DNA from: Oscillospiraceae bacterium
Lineage (GTDB): Bacteria > Bacillota_A > Clostridia > Oscillospirales > CAG-272
DNA: 13,926 bases
Direction of reading: 5' to 3'
NCBI GenBank assembly: GCA_015064195.1
Contig: SVSO01000057.1
Coordinates: forward strand, 1-13,926
Below the pieces are notes generated by a model. The model did no database searches. It saw nothing but the letters and a program-made list of their open reading frames with translations, and was not told where the DNA came from. A program made the translations under genes and the position numbers. This document shows, in pieces, positions 1-6,880 of this stretch. The first letter of the stretch is position 1. Each line of letters begins with the position of its first letter.

Positions 1-76
1 AGCGTAGTATCAGATGGGATTTGAAATGCTGAAAAACCCTGTATTTCCAAGCATTTTTTAGCATTAGATGTCACTT

Positions 77-93
77 CCCGATGTCGTATCGGG
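77..93. repeat. Perfect 6-bp hairpin just before the tRNA remnant
   Basis: CCCGAT (77-82) and ATCGGG (88-93) are perfect inverted repeats around the loop GTCGT. A direct repeat GATGTC at 67-72 and 80-85 overlaps it. An inverted pair, AATGCT (25-30) with AGCATT (60-65), each with a neighbouring A- or T-run, lies further left. Short repeats like these are common at the ends of integrated elements as integrase arm sites, but no integrase gene is visible, so the function is unproven. Confidence 0.4.
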
Positions 94-97
94 GCTA

Positions 98-142
98 CTC
101 CTAAGCGACAGGCCGTTGGTTCGACTCCAATCCGGGATGCCA
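98..142 (+). pseudogene. 3' half of a tRNA-Arg(CCU) gene, probable attachment-site remnant
   Basis: The segment has exact tRNA 3'-half geometry: a 7-nt anticodon loop (98-104) with anticodon CCT, a 5-nt anticodon-stem arm (105-109), a 5-nt variable loop (110-114), a T stem (115-119 with 127-131, all paired with one G-T), a T loop starting TTCGA (120-126), a 7-nt acceptor arm (132-138), discriminator G and an encoded CCA (140-142). Upstream there is no proper D arm, and the acceptor complement is only partial (75-81 pairs at 5 of 7 positions), so no full cloverleaf fits. A 3' half beginning in the anticodon loop is what tyrosine-integrase elements leave at their far end after entering a tRNA gene. 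The integration reading is inference; the tRNA-half geometry is visible. Confidence 0.72.
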
Positions 143-143
143 G

Positions 144-180
144 AACGCCGCACGCTCCACCGAGGTGCGGCGTTTATTGT
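144..180 (+). terminator. Intrinsic terminator after the tRNA remnant
   Basis: A perfect 10-bp stem (144-153 with 165-174, AACGCCGCAC/GTGCGGCGTT) around an 11-nt loop is followed by a T-rich tract (TTTATTGTTTTT). It starts two bases after the CCA end, as expected for the terminator of the original tRNA gene. It also insulates the glnA promoter downstream. Confidence 0.82.
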
Positions 181-207
181 TTTTCATCAAAAATTTTCCG
201 CAGGTAC

Positions 208-236
208 TTGATTTCTTCCCAAAGCTGCGGTATAAT
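208..236 (+). promoter_or_regulatory. Sigma-A type promoter of glnA
   Basis: The -35 element TTGATT (208-213) and a perfect -10 TATAAT (231-236) are separated by 17 bp. Transcription should start near 243, giving a leader of about 28 nt that carries the GAGGT ribosome binding site (258-262). No GlnR-type operator was recognised. Confidence 0.8.
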
Positions 237-270
237 ATTAGTAATACTTTTAGAAATGAGGTAATAACCA

Positions 271-1695
271 ATGGCAAAAAGTGTTCAGGATATTCTGAAT
301 ATGATCTCCGAAAACGGTATCAAGATGGTGGACTTCAAGATGGTCGATATCAACGGCCAGTATCGCCATGTTACCATTCCCGCTGACAATTTCTCCGAGG
401 ATACCATGAAGAGCGGCATCGGCTTCGATGCGTCCAACTACGGCTACGCCGTGGTCGAAAAGAGCGACATGGTGTTCATTCCCGATCCCGACACCGCAGT
501 CATCGATCCCTTCTGCGAAATCCCCACTCTGTCCATGACCGGCAACGCCATGATCATCGACTCTCCCGAAAACCGTCCCCTGCCCCAGTATCCCCGCAAC
601 ATCGTGCTGGCCGCTGAGCAGTACATGAAGGATCTGGGCATCGCGGATACCATGATGATCCTGCCGGAATTTGAGTTCTATCTGTTCGATCAGGTGGGCT
701 GGGATGTTCAGCCGAACTACATCGGCGTCTCCATGGATGCAAAGAATTCCTACCTCAACAGTGCGACCGAGGGTCTGGGCGTGGTCGTTCCCAAGCAGAA
801 GAATTACCACATCGCAAAGCCCTTCGACTCCTCCTATGAGTGCCGCAGTGAGATGGTTCTGCGCATGAAGGAAGCCGGCATCGAGATCAACTATCATCAT
901 CCCGAGGTTGCCGCATCCGGTCAGTTTGAAATCGAGCCCCAGCTTGGCAAAATGTCCGAGATGGCCGACGCTACCATGATGATCAAGTATATCATCCACA
1001 ACACTGCGCTCAAGTACGGCAAATCCGCCACCTTCATGCCCAAGCCTATCTACGGCGAGGCTGGCAGCGGTATGCACGTGCATATGCTGCTCCTCAAGGA
1101 CGGTGAGCCGGTATTCTCCGATGACAACGGCTACGCGCATCTTTCCAAGGAAGCGCATTGGTTCATGGGCGGTCTGCTGTATCACATCGCATCCCTCTGC
1201 GCGCTGACCAATCCCAGCACCAACTCCTTCAAGCGTCTCATCCCCGGCTTTGAAGCTCCCGTTACCGTGGGCTACGCAACCTCCAACCGCAGTGCAGTCA
1301 TCCGCATCCCCGCATACGCGAAGGCTCCCAACAAGCGCCGCTTCGAGCTGCGCAATCCCGACGCTACCTGCAACCCGTACTTCTGCTACGCGGCGATTCT
1401 GATGGCTGGTCTGGACGGCATCAAGAATCAGATCGATCCCCACGAAAAGGGCTGGGGTCCCTACGACTTCAACCTGTTCCATCTGTCCGACGAGGAAAAG
1501 GCGAAGCTCACCGGTCTGCCCACCACGCTTGACGAGGCACTGAACGCCCTCGAAGCGGATCACGATTACCTGACCACCGGCGGTGTATTCCCCGAGGAGC
1601 TGCTGAAAAACTTCATCAAAACCAAGCGCGAGGAATGCCGCGAGCTGTCGAAAATTCCGCATCCCGCTGAGTTTGATAAGTATTACAATCTGTAA
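271..1695 (+). CDS. glnA: Type I glutamine synthetase
   Basis: This cytoplasmic dodecameric enzyme makes glutamine from glutamate, ammonia and ATP. At 474 residues it has the usual GSI length. The metal and substrate residues are all in place: E133 and E135 (PEFEFYLF), E212 and E220 in the HHPEVAASGQFE block, H269 in GSGMHVH, the NPSTNSFKRLIPGFEAP loop (314-330), the NRSAVIRIP arginines and E359/R361 in RRFELRNPD. Catalytic Asp is at 53 and flap Glu at 328. The C-terminus (TTGGVFPEELL ... HPAEFDKYY) resembles the GSI-beta branch, but the adenylylation-site tyrosine of that branch aligns with F403 (NLFHL instead of NLYDL), so adenylylation there is not possible. The start is set by GAGGT 8 nt upstream. 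It is monocistronic, with its own promoter and terminator. Confidence 0.97.
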   Translation: MAKSVQDILNMISENGIKMVDFKMVDINGQYRHVTIPADNFSEDTMKSGIGFDASNYGYAVVEKSDMVFIPDPDTAVIDPFCEIPTLSMTGNAMIIDSPENRPLPQYPRNIVLAAEQYMKDLGIADTMMILPEFEFYLFDQVGWDVQPNYIGVSMDAKNSYLNSATEGLGVVVPKQKNYHIAKPFDSSYECRSEMVLRMKEAGIEINYHHPEVAASGQFEIEPQLGKMSEMADATMMIKYIIHNTALKYGKSATFMPKPIYGEAGSGMHVHMLLLKDGEPVFSDDNGYAHLSKEAHWFMGGLLYHIASLCALTNPSTNSFKRLIPGFEAPVTVGYATSNRSAVIRIPAYAKAPNKRRFELRNPDATCNPYFCYAAILMAGLDGIKNQIDPHEKGWGPYDFNLFHLSDEEKAKLTGLPTTLDEALNALEADHDYLTTGGVFPEELLKNFIKTKREECRELSKIPHPAEFDKYYNL

Positions 1696-1734
1696 AAAAA
1701 TCGCGAGGCTGATTTCAGCCTCGCAATTTTTATG
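1696..1734. terminator. Bidirectional terminator between glnA and the isomerase gene
   Basis: A perfect 10-bp inverted repeat (1703-1712 with 1715-1724; arms GCGAGGCTGA/TCAGCCTCGC) has a T-run on each strand: ATTTTTAT after it on plus, and a T7 tract on minus from the A-run at 1694-1700. It ends glnA and the convergent isomerase operon. Confidence 0.88.
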
Positions 1735-2557
1735 CCATTTTCAGTAGATTTTCGCTGATGGTCTTCGCCAGCCGGAGCTTTTCAAAGCGCGCGTCCATGG
1801 AAAGTCCGCCGAATTCTCCGGGAATTTCCAGATTGAACAGCCGGTCATAGCCAACCTCCGCCAGTGCCGACATGACCTCCTGCCAATTCACCGTGCCGCG
1901 TCCGGGAAGCCTGTGCTGATCTGCCGTACCGTCGTTGTCATCGATGTGCAGCGCCTTCAGACGCTTGCCGGCGCATCGGATGAAATCTGCCTGACTTTCG
2001 CCAAGTCCGTAGGACGCGCTGAAGTTGAGATGGCCTGTATCAAGGCAAATCCCGAGATTCTCATCGCCCACCGCATCGATCATGGCATTCAGCTGTTCGG
2101 CAGTGCACGCCATTTTTTTGCTGCGCAGATTTTCAAGGCAGATGGTCACATCCGAGCCTTTGATGTAGCGGGTGAGCGTTTCAAGGGCACGCACACGCTT
2201 TTCAAACAGCACCTCGTCCGGCAGCTCATTGTCACCGGTGGTGTGAAGCACTGCCGAGCGGATGCCAAGCTCCGAGAACAGATCCAGCCAGTTTTTGAGA
2301 GCATCTATCGCCTCATCACCGGCGGTGATGTCCGCTCTCAGCCAAAGATGACCCTGCGAGAAGGAAAATCCCTTCGCATCGGCAAGACGACGGTATTCGC
2401 GCCCCACCGTCACGCCCCGGCCGCGCTCCAGCAGCCGGAAGCCGTCCTCATCGGACAGCTCGGTGCAGGTGTAGCCGAGCGAGAGAAATGCGTCGATTTT
2501 TTCTTCCGGCGTCAGACCGGATAAAGCCTCGCTCCAGACAGAAATGGGAAGATTCAT
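1730..2557 (-). CDS. Sugar phosphate isomerase/epimerase, AP-endonuclease-2 TIM barrel
   Basis: This 275-residue protein belongs to the xylose-isomerase-like TIM-barrel superfamily, which includes hexulose epimerases, inosose dehydratases and 3-keto-sugar isomerases. The metal-binding pattern is present: E142 (CLENL), D173 and H176 (CLDTGHLN), H204 (LHIDDN) and E244 (NLEIPGE). H105 (LHTTGDN) is a further family histidine. I chose the ATG at 2557 because AAGGAG (2565-2570) sits 7 nt upstream; the frame stays open 16 codons further but that part would overlap the preceding gene's end. It lies 19 bp after the solute-binding lipoprotein gene, without a terminator, so the two are co-transcribed. 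A cytoplasmic role on the imported sugar or polyol is likely. The exact substrate cannot be read from sequence. Confidence 0.88.
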   Translation of the reverse strand: MNLPISVWSEALSGLTPEEKIDAFLSLGYTCTELSDEDGFRLLERGRGVTVGREYRRLADAKGFSFSQGHLWLRADITAGDEAIDALKNWLDLFSELGIRSAVLHTTGDNELPDEVLFEKRVRALETLTRYIKGSDVTICLENLRSKKMACTAEQLNAMIDAVGDENLGICLDTGHLNFSASYGLGESQADFIRCAGKRLKALHIDDNDGTADQHRLPGRGTVNWQEVMSALAEVGYDRLFNLEIPGEFGGLSMDARFEKLRLAKTISENLLKMA

Positions 2558-2576
2558 GGTGTGTCTCCTTTTGTGA

Positions 2577-4013
2577 TTATTTTGCGTTTGCCTCATACGC
2601 CGCAATGGCTTCTTCGATCATGCCGTTGATCAGTTCTTCATTGGACGCAAAATAGGATGCAAAGTCAGTTTTTCCCTGCCACAGACGGTTGGTGACACCA
2701 CCGCAAACCTGACTGCGTGCCACAGGATGATAGTAGGTGAGGTTGCCAAAGATGATGTCCAGCATGGCAGACGATTCTTCATCGCGAGTCGTTTTGGTCG
2801 AGAGATAGGTGTCGTAGAACGCCACATCGATAATACCGACAGATTCATATGCCAGCGCTTCCATCATAAGGCCGGTTTTATCCAGATCCGGTGCGCATAC
2901 GGGAACGAGCATAAAGTAAGGATTGCCGCCGAGGCTGTAGTATTCCGTCTGGGCTTCATCGTACTTCGGGCCGGGAATGATGCCAAAATCGTCCTCCATA
3001 TCCCGTAGGCTGCCGACAACCGAGACAACCTCATTGTAGAACAGAGCGCGTCCGCTCTTGAAAACTTCCAGTCCGCCGCTGTTTGTGCCGGTTGCCTTCT
3101 TATTCAGGAAGCCTTCGTTGTTGTATACCATGGTAGCGATCCGAATAAGCTTTTCCACATTTTTCTCAGTGTTCATATTAAATTCCAGCATATCGTTCTC
3201 ATCTTTACCGAGAGACGGGAACACGCCAACACCGGTCATCAGCGTCTGACCGCCGACATTGTAGTAGGCGGTATAGCCAAACTGATCTTCCTCGCTCCAC
3301 TTCGAGTCGCCGTTCAGATCCTGCGCCACCGCCATGCCAAGCTCCAGGAATTTGTCCAGCGTCCACTTGCCGTCCTTGACCAGCTGATAAGGCGATTCCA
3401 GATTATATTTCTCCACAAGTGCTTTGTTGAAGAAGAAACTGCGCACACCATCGTAATGGGTGGTATCGAACATACTGATTGCATAATAGACCTGATTGCC
3501 GATGGAGAAATCCTTGACCGAACCGGGCACCCACCATTCACTTGTCACATCCACATGAGGAATAGTGGCGAAATTGACCGCGCCGCCTTCCAGTGTGATT
3601 CCGTTTGCATCACCGCTGACCATCAGCGCCACATCAAAGGATTTATCGCCGGAAGCAACCGCATTGGTTACATCGGCGCGCACAGCTTCCGTCATGACTT
3701 CGACGATCTCCACGTTGTAGCGATCCTCCACCTTGCCGTTGCGCTTATAGATGGCATCGTTGACAAGCTCGCCGTTTTCTTCCTCAGCGGTAACGACCAT
3801 GGTGGTCATCCACGTTGCCGTATTGCCGTTGAGGATTGTGAACGCTTCGCCGCCAAAGTCAGCATCAGGGAGCGGATATGCTGCCTCAGTCGTTGCGGCA
3901 TCGGTGCTGTCTGCGGCAGTCGTATCCGTCACCGCACCGCTGTCGCCGCAGGCGCAGAGGGATGCCAGCATGGACACAAGAAGCAGGATTGTGATTTGAT
4001 TTTTCATACGCAT
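2577..4013 (-). CDS. Large extracellular solute-binding lipoprotein with EF-hand-like loop
   Basis: This 478-residue protein is exported and lipid-anchored, with a short basic N-terminus, a hydrophobic core and a lipobox ending at C22 (SLCAC). A Thr/Ala/Asp-rich linker (24-45) follows. The mature part has features of clostridial family-1-type binding proteins: FGGEAFTIL (53-61), a VNDAIYKRN helix (84-92), SEWW (158-161), DGKWTLDKF (214-222), FKSGRALFYN and MEDDFGIIPGPKYDEAQ. Residues 232-243 (DLNGDSKWSEED) form an EF-hand-like calcium loop. It is clearly paralogous to the gene at 12407-13828. GGAG 5 nt before the first ATG sets the start. It leads an operon with the isomerase and is divergent from the AraC gene. 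No permease or ATPase is in the window, so it must use components encoded elsewhere. The ligand is unknown, probably a carbohydrate. Confidence 0.9.
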   Translation of the reverse strand: MRMKNQITILLLVSMLASLCACGDSGAVTDTTAADSTDAATTEAAYPLPDADFGGEAFTILNGNTATWMTTMVVTAEEENGELVNDAIYKRNGKVEDRYNVEIVEVMTEAVRADVTNAVASGDKSFDVALMVSGDANGITLEGGAVNFATIPHVDVTSEWWVPGSVKDFSIGNQVYYAISMFDTTHYDGVRSFFFNKALVEKYNLESPYQLVKDGKWTLDKFLELGMAVAQDLNGDSKWSEEDQFGYTAYYNVGGQTLMTGVGVFPSLGKDENDMLEFNMNTEKNVEKLIRIATMVYNNEGFLNKKATGTNSGGLEVFKSGRALFYNEVVSVVGSLRDMEDDFGIIPGPKYDEAQTEYYSLGGNPYFMLVPVCAPDLDKTGLMMEALAYESVGIIDVAFYDTYLSTKTTRDEESSAMLDIIFGNLTYYHPVARSQVCGGVTNRLWQGKTDFASYFASNEELINGMIEEAIAAYEANAK

Positions 4014-4039
4014 TTTGTCTCCTTTGAAATATTTTCAGC

Positions 4040-4088
4040 TTTGCTATTGATATTTTAGCAAAAATCCTGTATAATGTAAATAGCAAAA
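4040..4088. promoter_or_regulatory. Superimposed divergent promoters with TAGCAAA repeats
   Basis: The plus-strand promoter for the AraC gene is TTGATA (4047-4052), 17 bp, TATAAT (4070-4075). The minus-strand promoter for the lipoprotein operon is TTTACA (complement of 4075-4080), 17 bp, TAAAAT (complement of 4052-4057) with an extended TGC. Each -35 overlaps the other's -10 by one base, so both polymerases need the same DNA. A perfect 9-bp inverted repeat (4040-4048 TTTGCTATT with 4079-4087 AATAGCAAA) brackets the core. A third TAGCAAA lies at 4056-4062, in direct orientation with that at 4081-4087 (25-bp period). Such repeats are plausible binding sites for the adjacent AraC protein; that assignment is inference. 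Confidence 0.75.
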
Positions 4089-4132
4089 TCTTTAAATCAT
4101 CGGACAAAATCTATGATGGGGAGAAACGGAAG

Positions 4133-4999
4133 ATGCTCTATGAATACGGCAGCGTGCCCTTTGAGACTTTTGATATCGGCGTATGTTATATCCGTGCATG
4201 GCAGCAATGGGAGTGGATGTGCAGATACACGCCATCCCATTACCACGAATGCATCGAGCTGATCCATATGCTGGATGGCGAGATCGTCATTGATGTGGGC
4301 GAGAAATTCCGTCTGACAGCCGGCGACACCATTTTTATCCCCAGCTACGTCGTGCATGAGATCCCGCAGGTTGACAAGTATCATTTCATCGTGCTTCAGG
4401 TTTCCCTTGCGCTCATCCCCGAATGCGAAAAGCTCATGGGCGGCGTGAATCCCGGCGTGATGGTTCTGCGCGGCGATGAAACGGGGGATCTCGGGCGGAT
4501 GTTTCTCACCATACGGCTCATCGACCGCCAAAAAGGGATCTTCAAGGATCTCTACGCCTCTGAGGAGGAGCATAACACCCAGTGCTGTCTCTGCGCGGAG
4601 TCGCTGGTCAGCACCGTTCTCTTGGAATGCCGCCGCCGTGGACTGCTTCGCGAATCGGAGAATCCGCCGCCCCGCGTGAATTCGATGGTCATCAGCGCCG
4701 TGGATTACATCAACGCCCATTATCGGGAAAAGCTGCGCCTGTCAGACATTGCAGACGCACTCTATTGCAGTCCGCAGACCCTCTCCGCCAATTTCCGCAG
4801 TGCTATGCACATGAGCATTTCCCAGTACATCTCATCCCTGCGCACGGTGAAGGTCTATCGCCTGATCAGCGAGCAGCCGGAGATGCCGCTCAGTGAAATC
4901 GCCGAGCTGTCCGGCTTTCAGAGTATGCGCAGTATGCTTCGTGCATTCCGCGCACAGTACGGCTGTACGCCGTCGGATATCCGCAGCAGAAAAATATAA
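4133..4999 (+). CDS. AraC-family transcriptional regulator with N-terminal cupin
   Basis: This 288-residue cytoplasmic regulator has an N-terminal cupin ligand-binding domain (about 15-95; HYHECIELIHMLDGE, then LTAGDTIFIPSYVVHEI) and a C-terminal AraC/XylS DNA-binding domain with two helix-turn-helix units (about 186-284; LRLSDIADALYCSPQTLSANFR and MPLSEIAELSGFQSMRSMLRAF). The second unit ends in the family signature FRAQYGCTPSDIR. GGGGAG lies 9 nt before the start codon. It is divergent from, and shares promoter DNA with, the lipoprotein-isomerase operon, so it is the likely regulator of that operon, sensing a small sugar-like ligand. The ligand is not deducible. Confidence 0.93.
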   Translation: MLYEYGSVPFETFDIGVCYIRAWQQWEWMCRYTPSHYHECIELIHMLDGEIVIDVGEKFRLTAGDTIFIPSYVVHEIPQVDKYHFIVLQVSLALIPECEKLMGGVNPGVMVLRGDETGDLGRMFLTIRLIDRQKGIFKDLYASEEEHNTQCCLCAESLVSTVLLECRRRGLLRESENPPPRVNSMVISAVDYINAHYREKLRLSDIADALYCSPQTLSANFRSAMHMSISQYISSLRTVKVYRLISEQPEMPLSEIAELSGFQSMRSMLRAFRAQYGCTPSDIRSRKI

Positions 5000-5045
5000 A
5001 CAATCAGCCGACAGACGAATTATGCTGTCGCCTGATTGTTTTGTT
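4998..5045. terminator. Bidirectional terminator between the AraC and aldo/keto reductase genes
   Basis: A long hairpin pairs AAACAATCAG (4998-5007) with CTGATTGTTT (5032-5041), and inside it CGACAG (5009-5014) with CTGTCG (5025-5030). A T-rich run follows on plus (TTGTTTTGTT) and on minus (TTTATATTTTT). It terminates the two convergent genes. Confidence 0.85.
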
Positions 5046-5055
5046 GGCTCCGCCC

Positions 5056-6240
5056 TTACTTGTTGGCTTCCTTCAGTTTTCTGGCAAGCTCTTCCCGCTC
5101 GCGGCTGATCTCGGTCCACTTGGGGATCTTGTCAAACCGCTCGGCGAAATCCTTCATCACCGTCGGAATGTCGATGGACTGGGGGCAGATCTTCGCACAT
5201 TTTCCGCAGGAAATGCAGGCGGACGGCCAGCGATCGGAGGATGCTGTCTCAAGATACATGACCGCATTGGTATTCGGCATAATGCGAATCTCGTTATAGG
5301 TGGTCATCATGCGGGGAATGTCCAGCGACTTGGGACATTCGGCGAGACAGTAGCCGCATCCCGTACAGGGCACGGAATCTTTCATCCCCTCTGCGATTTC
5401 AAACAGCTTCTCCCGCTCGGCATCCGTCAGCGGCTTCTTTTCGGCAAACACCGCCAGATTTTCCGTCAGCTGTGACACTTCGGACATTCCGCTGAGGATC
5501 ATGGCAACACCGGGCACATCCTGTACGAACCGGAAGCTCCAGCCGGGAATGCTCTCCTCCGGCCGCATGACCTTCAGCGCGGCCTCATCCTCATCGGACA
5601 GACGGCAGAGCTTGCCGCCGCGAAGCGGTTCCATAACCCAGATGGGCACATTTTTCGCATTCAGGATCGCTACCGTGCGCTTGGCATCCTGAAGCGTCCA
5701 GTCCAGCCAGTTTAACTGGATCTGGCAGAATTCCATATCCGGGCACAGCGTGAGGAATTTTTCAATGGTGTCCGGCGCGGCGTGGGTGGAAAATCCCAGA
5801 TGGCGGATCCGGCCAAGCTCCCGCTGACGGCGGAAATAGTCGATGATGCCCCATTTTTCATCCATGTAAACGTCCATGGAATTCTCGTAGACGTTGTGGA
5901 GCAGATAAAAATCAAAATACTCCACGCCGCATTTTTTCAGCTGATCTTCAAAAATCTCAGCGGGATTGTACGTAGAGCTGATCTGATGGCCGGGATATTT
6001 GTCAGCCAGATACCAGCTCTCCCGGGGATATTCCCGCAGGATCTCACAGAGCACCACCTCGGAAAGTCCGCCGTGGTACGGATAAGCGGTGTCGAAATAA
6101 TTGAGTCCCGATGCCATGGCAAGACGGATCATCTCCGCCGTCTGCAATTTGTCGATGGTTTTGTCCGGGTTCATCGGAAGACGCATCGCGCCGAGGCCCA
6201 GCATGGGCAGCGTTTTGCCTTTGAATGTGGTTGTGATCAT
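5056..6240 (-). CDS. Aldo/keto reductase with C-terminal 2[4Fe-4S] ferredoxin domain
   Basis: This 394-residue soluble oxidoreductase has two parts. Residues 1-285 form an AKR TIM barrel with the catalytic tetrad D50, Y55 (DTAYPYHGG), K81 (ADKYPG) and H115 (YLLHN). Residues 290-355 carry two CxxCxxCxxxCP clusters: C292, C295, C298, C302 and C342, C345, C348, C352. The family is common in anaerobic clostridia and is annotated as ferredoxin-dependent or flavin-independent aldehyde/ketone reductase; the physiological substrate is usually unknown. GGAG lies 8 nt before the ATG. It is a single-gene unit with its own promoter on one side and a bidirectional terminator on the other. Function beyond the family is not resolved. 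Confidence 0.93.
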   Translation of the reverse strand: MITTTFKGKTLPMLGLGAMRLPMNPDKTIDKLQTAEMIRLAMASGLNYFDTAYPYHGGLSEVVLCEILREYPRESWYLADKYPGHQISSTYNPAEIFEDQLKKCGVEYFDFYLLHNVYENSMDVYMDEKWGIIDYFRRQRELGRIRHLGFSTHAAPDTIEKFLTLCPDMEFCQIQLNWLDWTLQDAKRTVAILNAKNVPIWVMEPLRGGKLCRLSDEDEAALKVMRPEESIPGWSFRFVQDVPGVAMILSGMSEVSQLTENLAVFAEKKPLTDAEREKLFEIAEGMKDSVPCTGCGYCLAECPKSLDIPRMMTTYNEIRIMPNTNAVMYLETASSDRWPSACISCGKCAKICPQSIDIPTVMKDFAERFDKIPKWTEISREREELARKLKEANK

Positions 6241-6271
6241 AAATTCTTCTCCTGTAATTTACTATAAATTA

Positions 6272-6300
6272 TTTATAACGCAAAATCAGAAAAAAGTCAA
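6272..6300 (-). promoter_or_regulatory. Promoter of the aldo/keto reductase gene
   Basis: On the minus strand TTGACT (complement of 6295-6300), a 17-bp T-rich spacer and TATAAA (complement of 6272-6277) lie 32 bp upstream of the start codon. Confidence 0.72.
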
Positions 6301-6321
6301 TAGCTTCGCAAAAATGTTTAC

Positions 6322-6355
6322 AAAAAACCGTTCCGCAGCATATGCGGAACGGTTT
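6322..6355 (-). terminator. Terminator of the cobalamin-riboswitch operon
   Basis: A perfect 13-bp stem (6325-6337 with 6343-6355; AAACCGTTCCGCA/TGCGGAACGGTTT) with a 5-nt loop is followed on the minus strand by a T-run (complement of 6322-6327). It begins 4 bases past the S-component stop codon. Confidence 0.88.
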
Positions 6356-6358
6356 CTG

Positions 6359-6880
6359 TTATGAATGATGATTGCCGATACGCTCCAGCCGGCGAAGCAG
6401 CAGAATGAGCGGGACGATCAGTGCGCCGCAGATAAAATTGCTGACACCGTGGATCAGATCCCACGGAAGTCCGGCAATGATCCACGCGATGGTGCCGTTA
6501 AGATCCAGCCCGAACAGGATCGCCTGAGCGGGTGCATACAGCGTGCCGTAGAGGAATCCGTGAAGTGCCGCCGTCGCCATGTAGACGATGGGGGCGAGCT
6601 TTGACGGAAGCGTTTTCGGAAGCAGCATGGTAAATCCCCAGAGCACTGTCCAGATGTACAGATAAGGAATCCACCAGAGGTTGAAGCCGTTGAACAGGCC
6701 GATGAGGAATACGAAAATGTAGATGGGATACAGCGCCTTGCCCCGATACACCACTGTCAGCGCCACGATGAACATAGCGATGAGATGAACATTCGGCAGG
6801 AACTCCATCACCATCTTTGACGCATACATCAGCGCGCCGAACATTCCGAATACGGCAATTTCGCGGGCGTTTGGCTTCAA
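6359..6880 (-). CDS. ECF transporter S component, probably corrinoid-specific
   Basis: This 173-residue, very hydrophobic protein has about five to six membrane segments (near 10-30, 32-48, 50-66, 70-86, 95-120, 130-162) and a basic tail, the size and shape of a substrate-specific ECF subunit. The N-terminal REIAVFGMFGALMYASKM and the C-terminal GLPWDLIHGVSNFICGALIVPL segments resemble S components that dock on EcfT. The start is TTG; it overlaps the TGA stop of the upstream lipoprotein gene (TTGA), with AGGTGG a few bases upstream, so the pair is translationally coupled. EcfA and EcfT are not in the window, as usual for group II ECF systems. Cobalamin or corrinoid specificity is inferred from the riboswitch and the partner gene. 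Confidence 0.8.
   Translation of the reverse strand: MKPNAREIAVFGMFGALMYASKMVMEFLPNVHLIAMFIVALTVVYRGKALYPIYIFVFLIGLFNGFNLWWIPYLYIWTVLWGFTMLLPKTLPSKLAPIVYMATAALHGFLYGTLYAPAQAILFGLDLNGTIAWIIAGLPWDLIHGVSNFICGALIVPLILLLRRLERIGNHHS

Noticed and set aside
1..30. Possible C-terminal end of an integrase or other gene at the left edge.
   Set aside because: All plus frames stop within about 30 bases and the few residues left cannot be assigned.
75..142. A complete tRNA starting near base 75, suggested by TTCCCGA facing the 3' acceptor arm.
   Set aside because: Only 5 of 7 acceptor pairs form, the total length is too short, and neither a D arm nor a 5' anticodon-stem arm in the right place can be built.
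250..1662. Long open frame antisense to glnA (470 codons).
   Set aside because: It lies fully opposite a gene with all glutamine synthetase motifs, has no ribosome binding site and encodes a low-complexity protein rich in His, Gly and Val without family features. It is a by-product of GC-biased third positions.
1913..2524. Plus-strand open frame of 203 codons opposite the isomerase.
   Set aside because: Its product is not family-like and the minus-strand gene has the full metal-ligand set.
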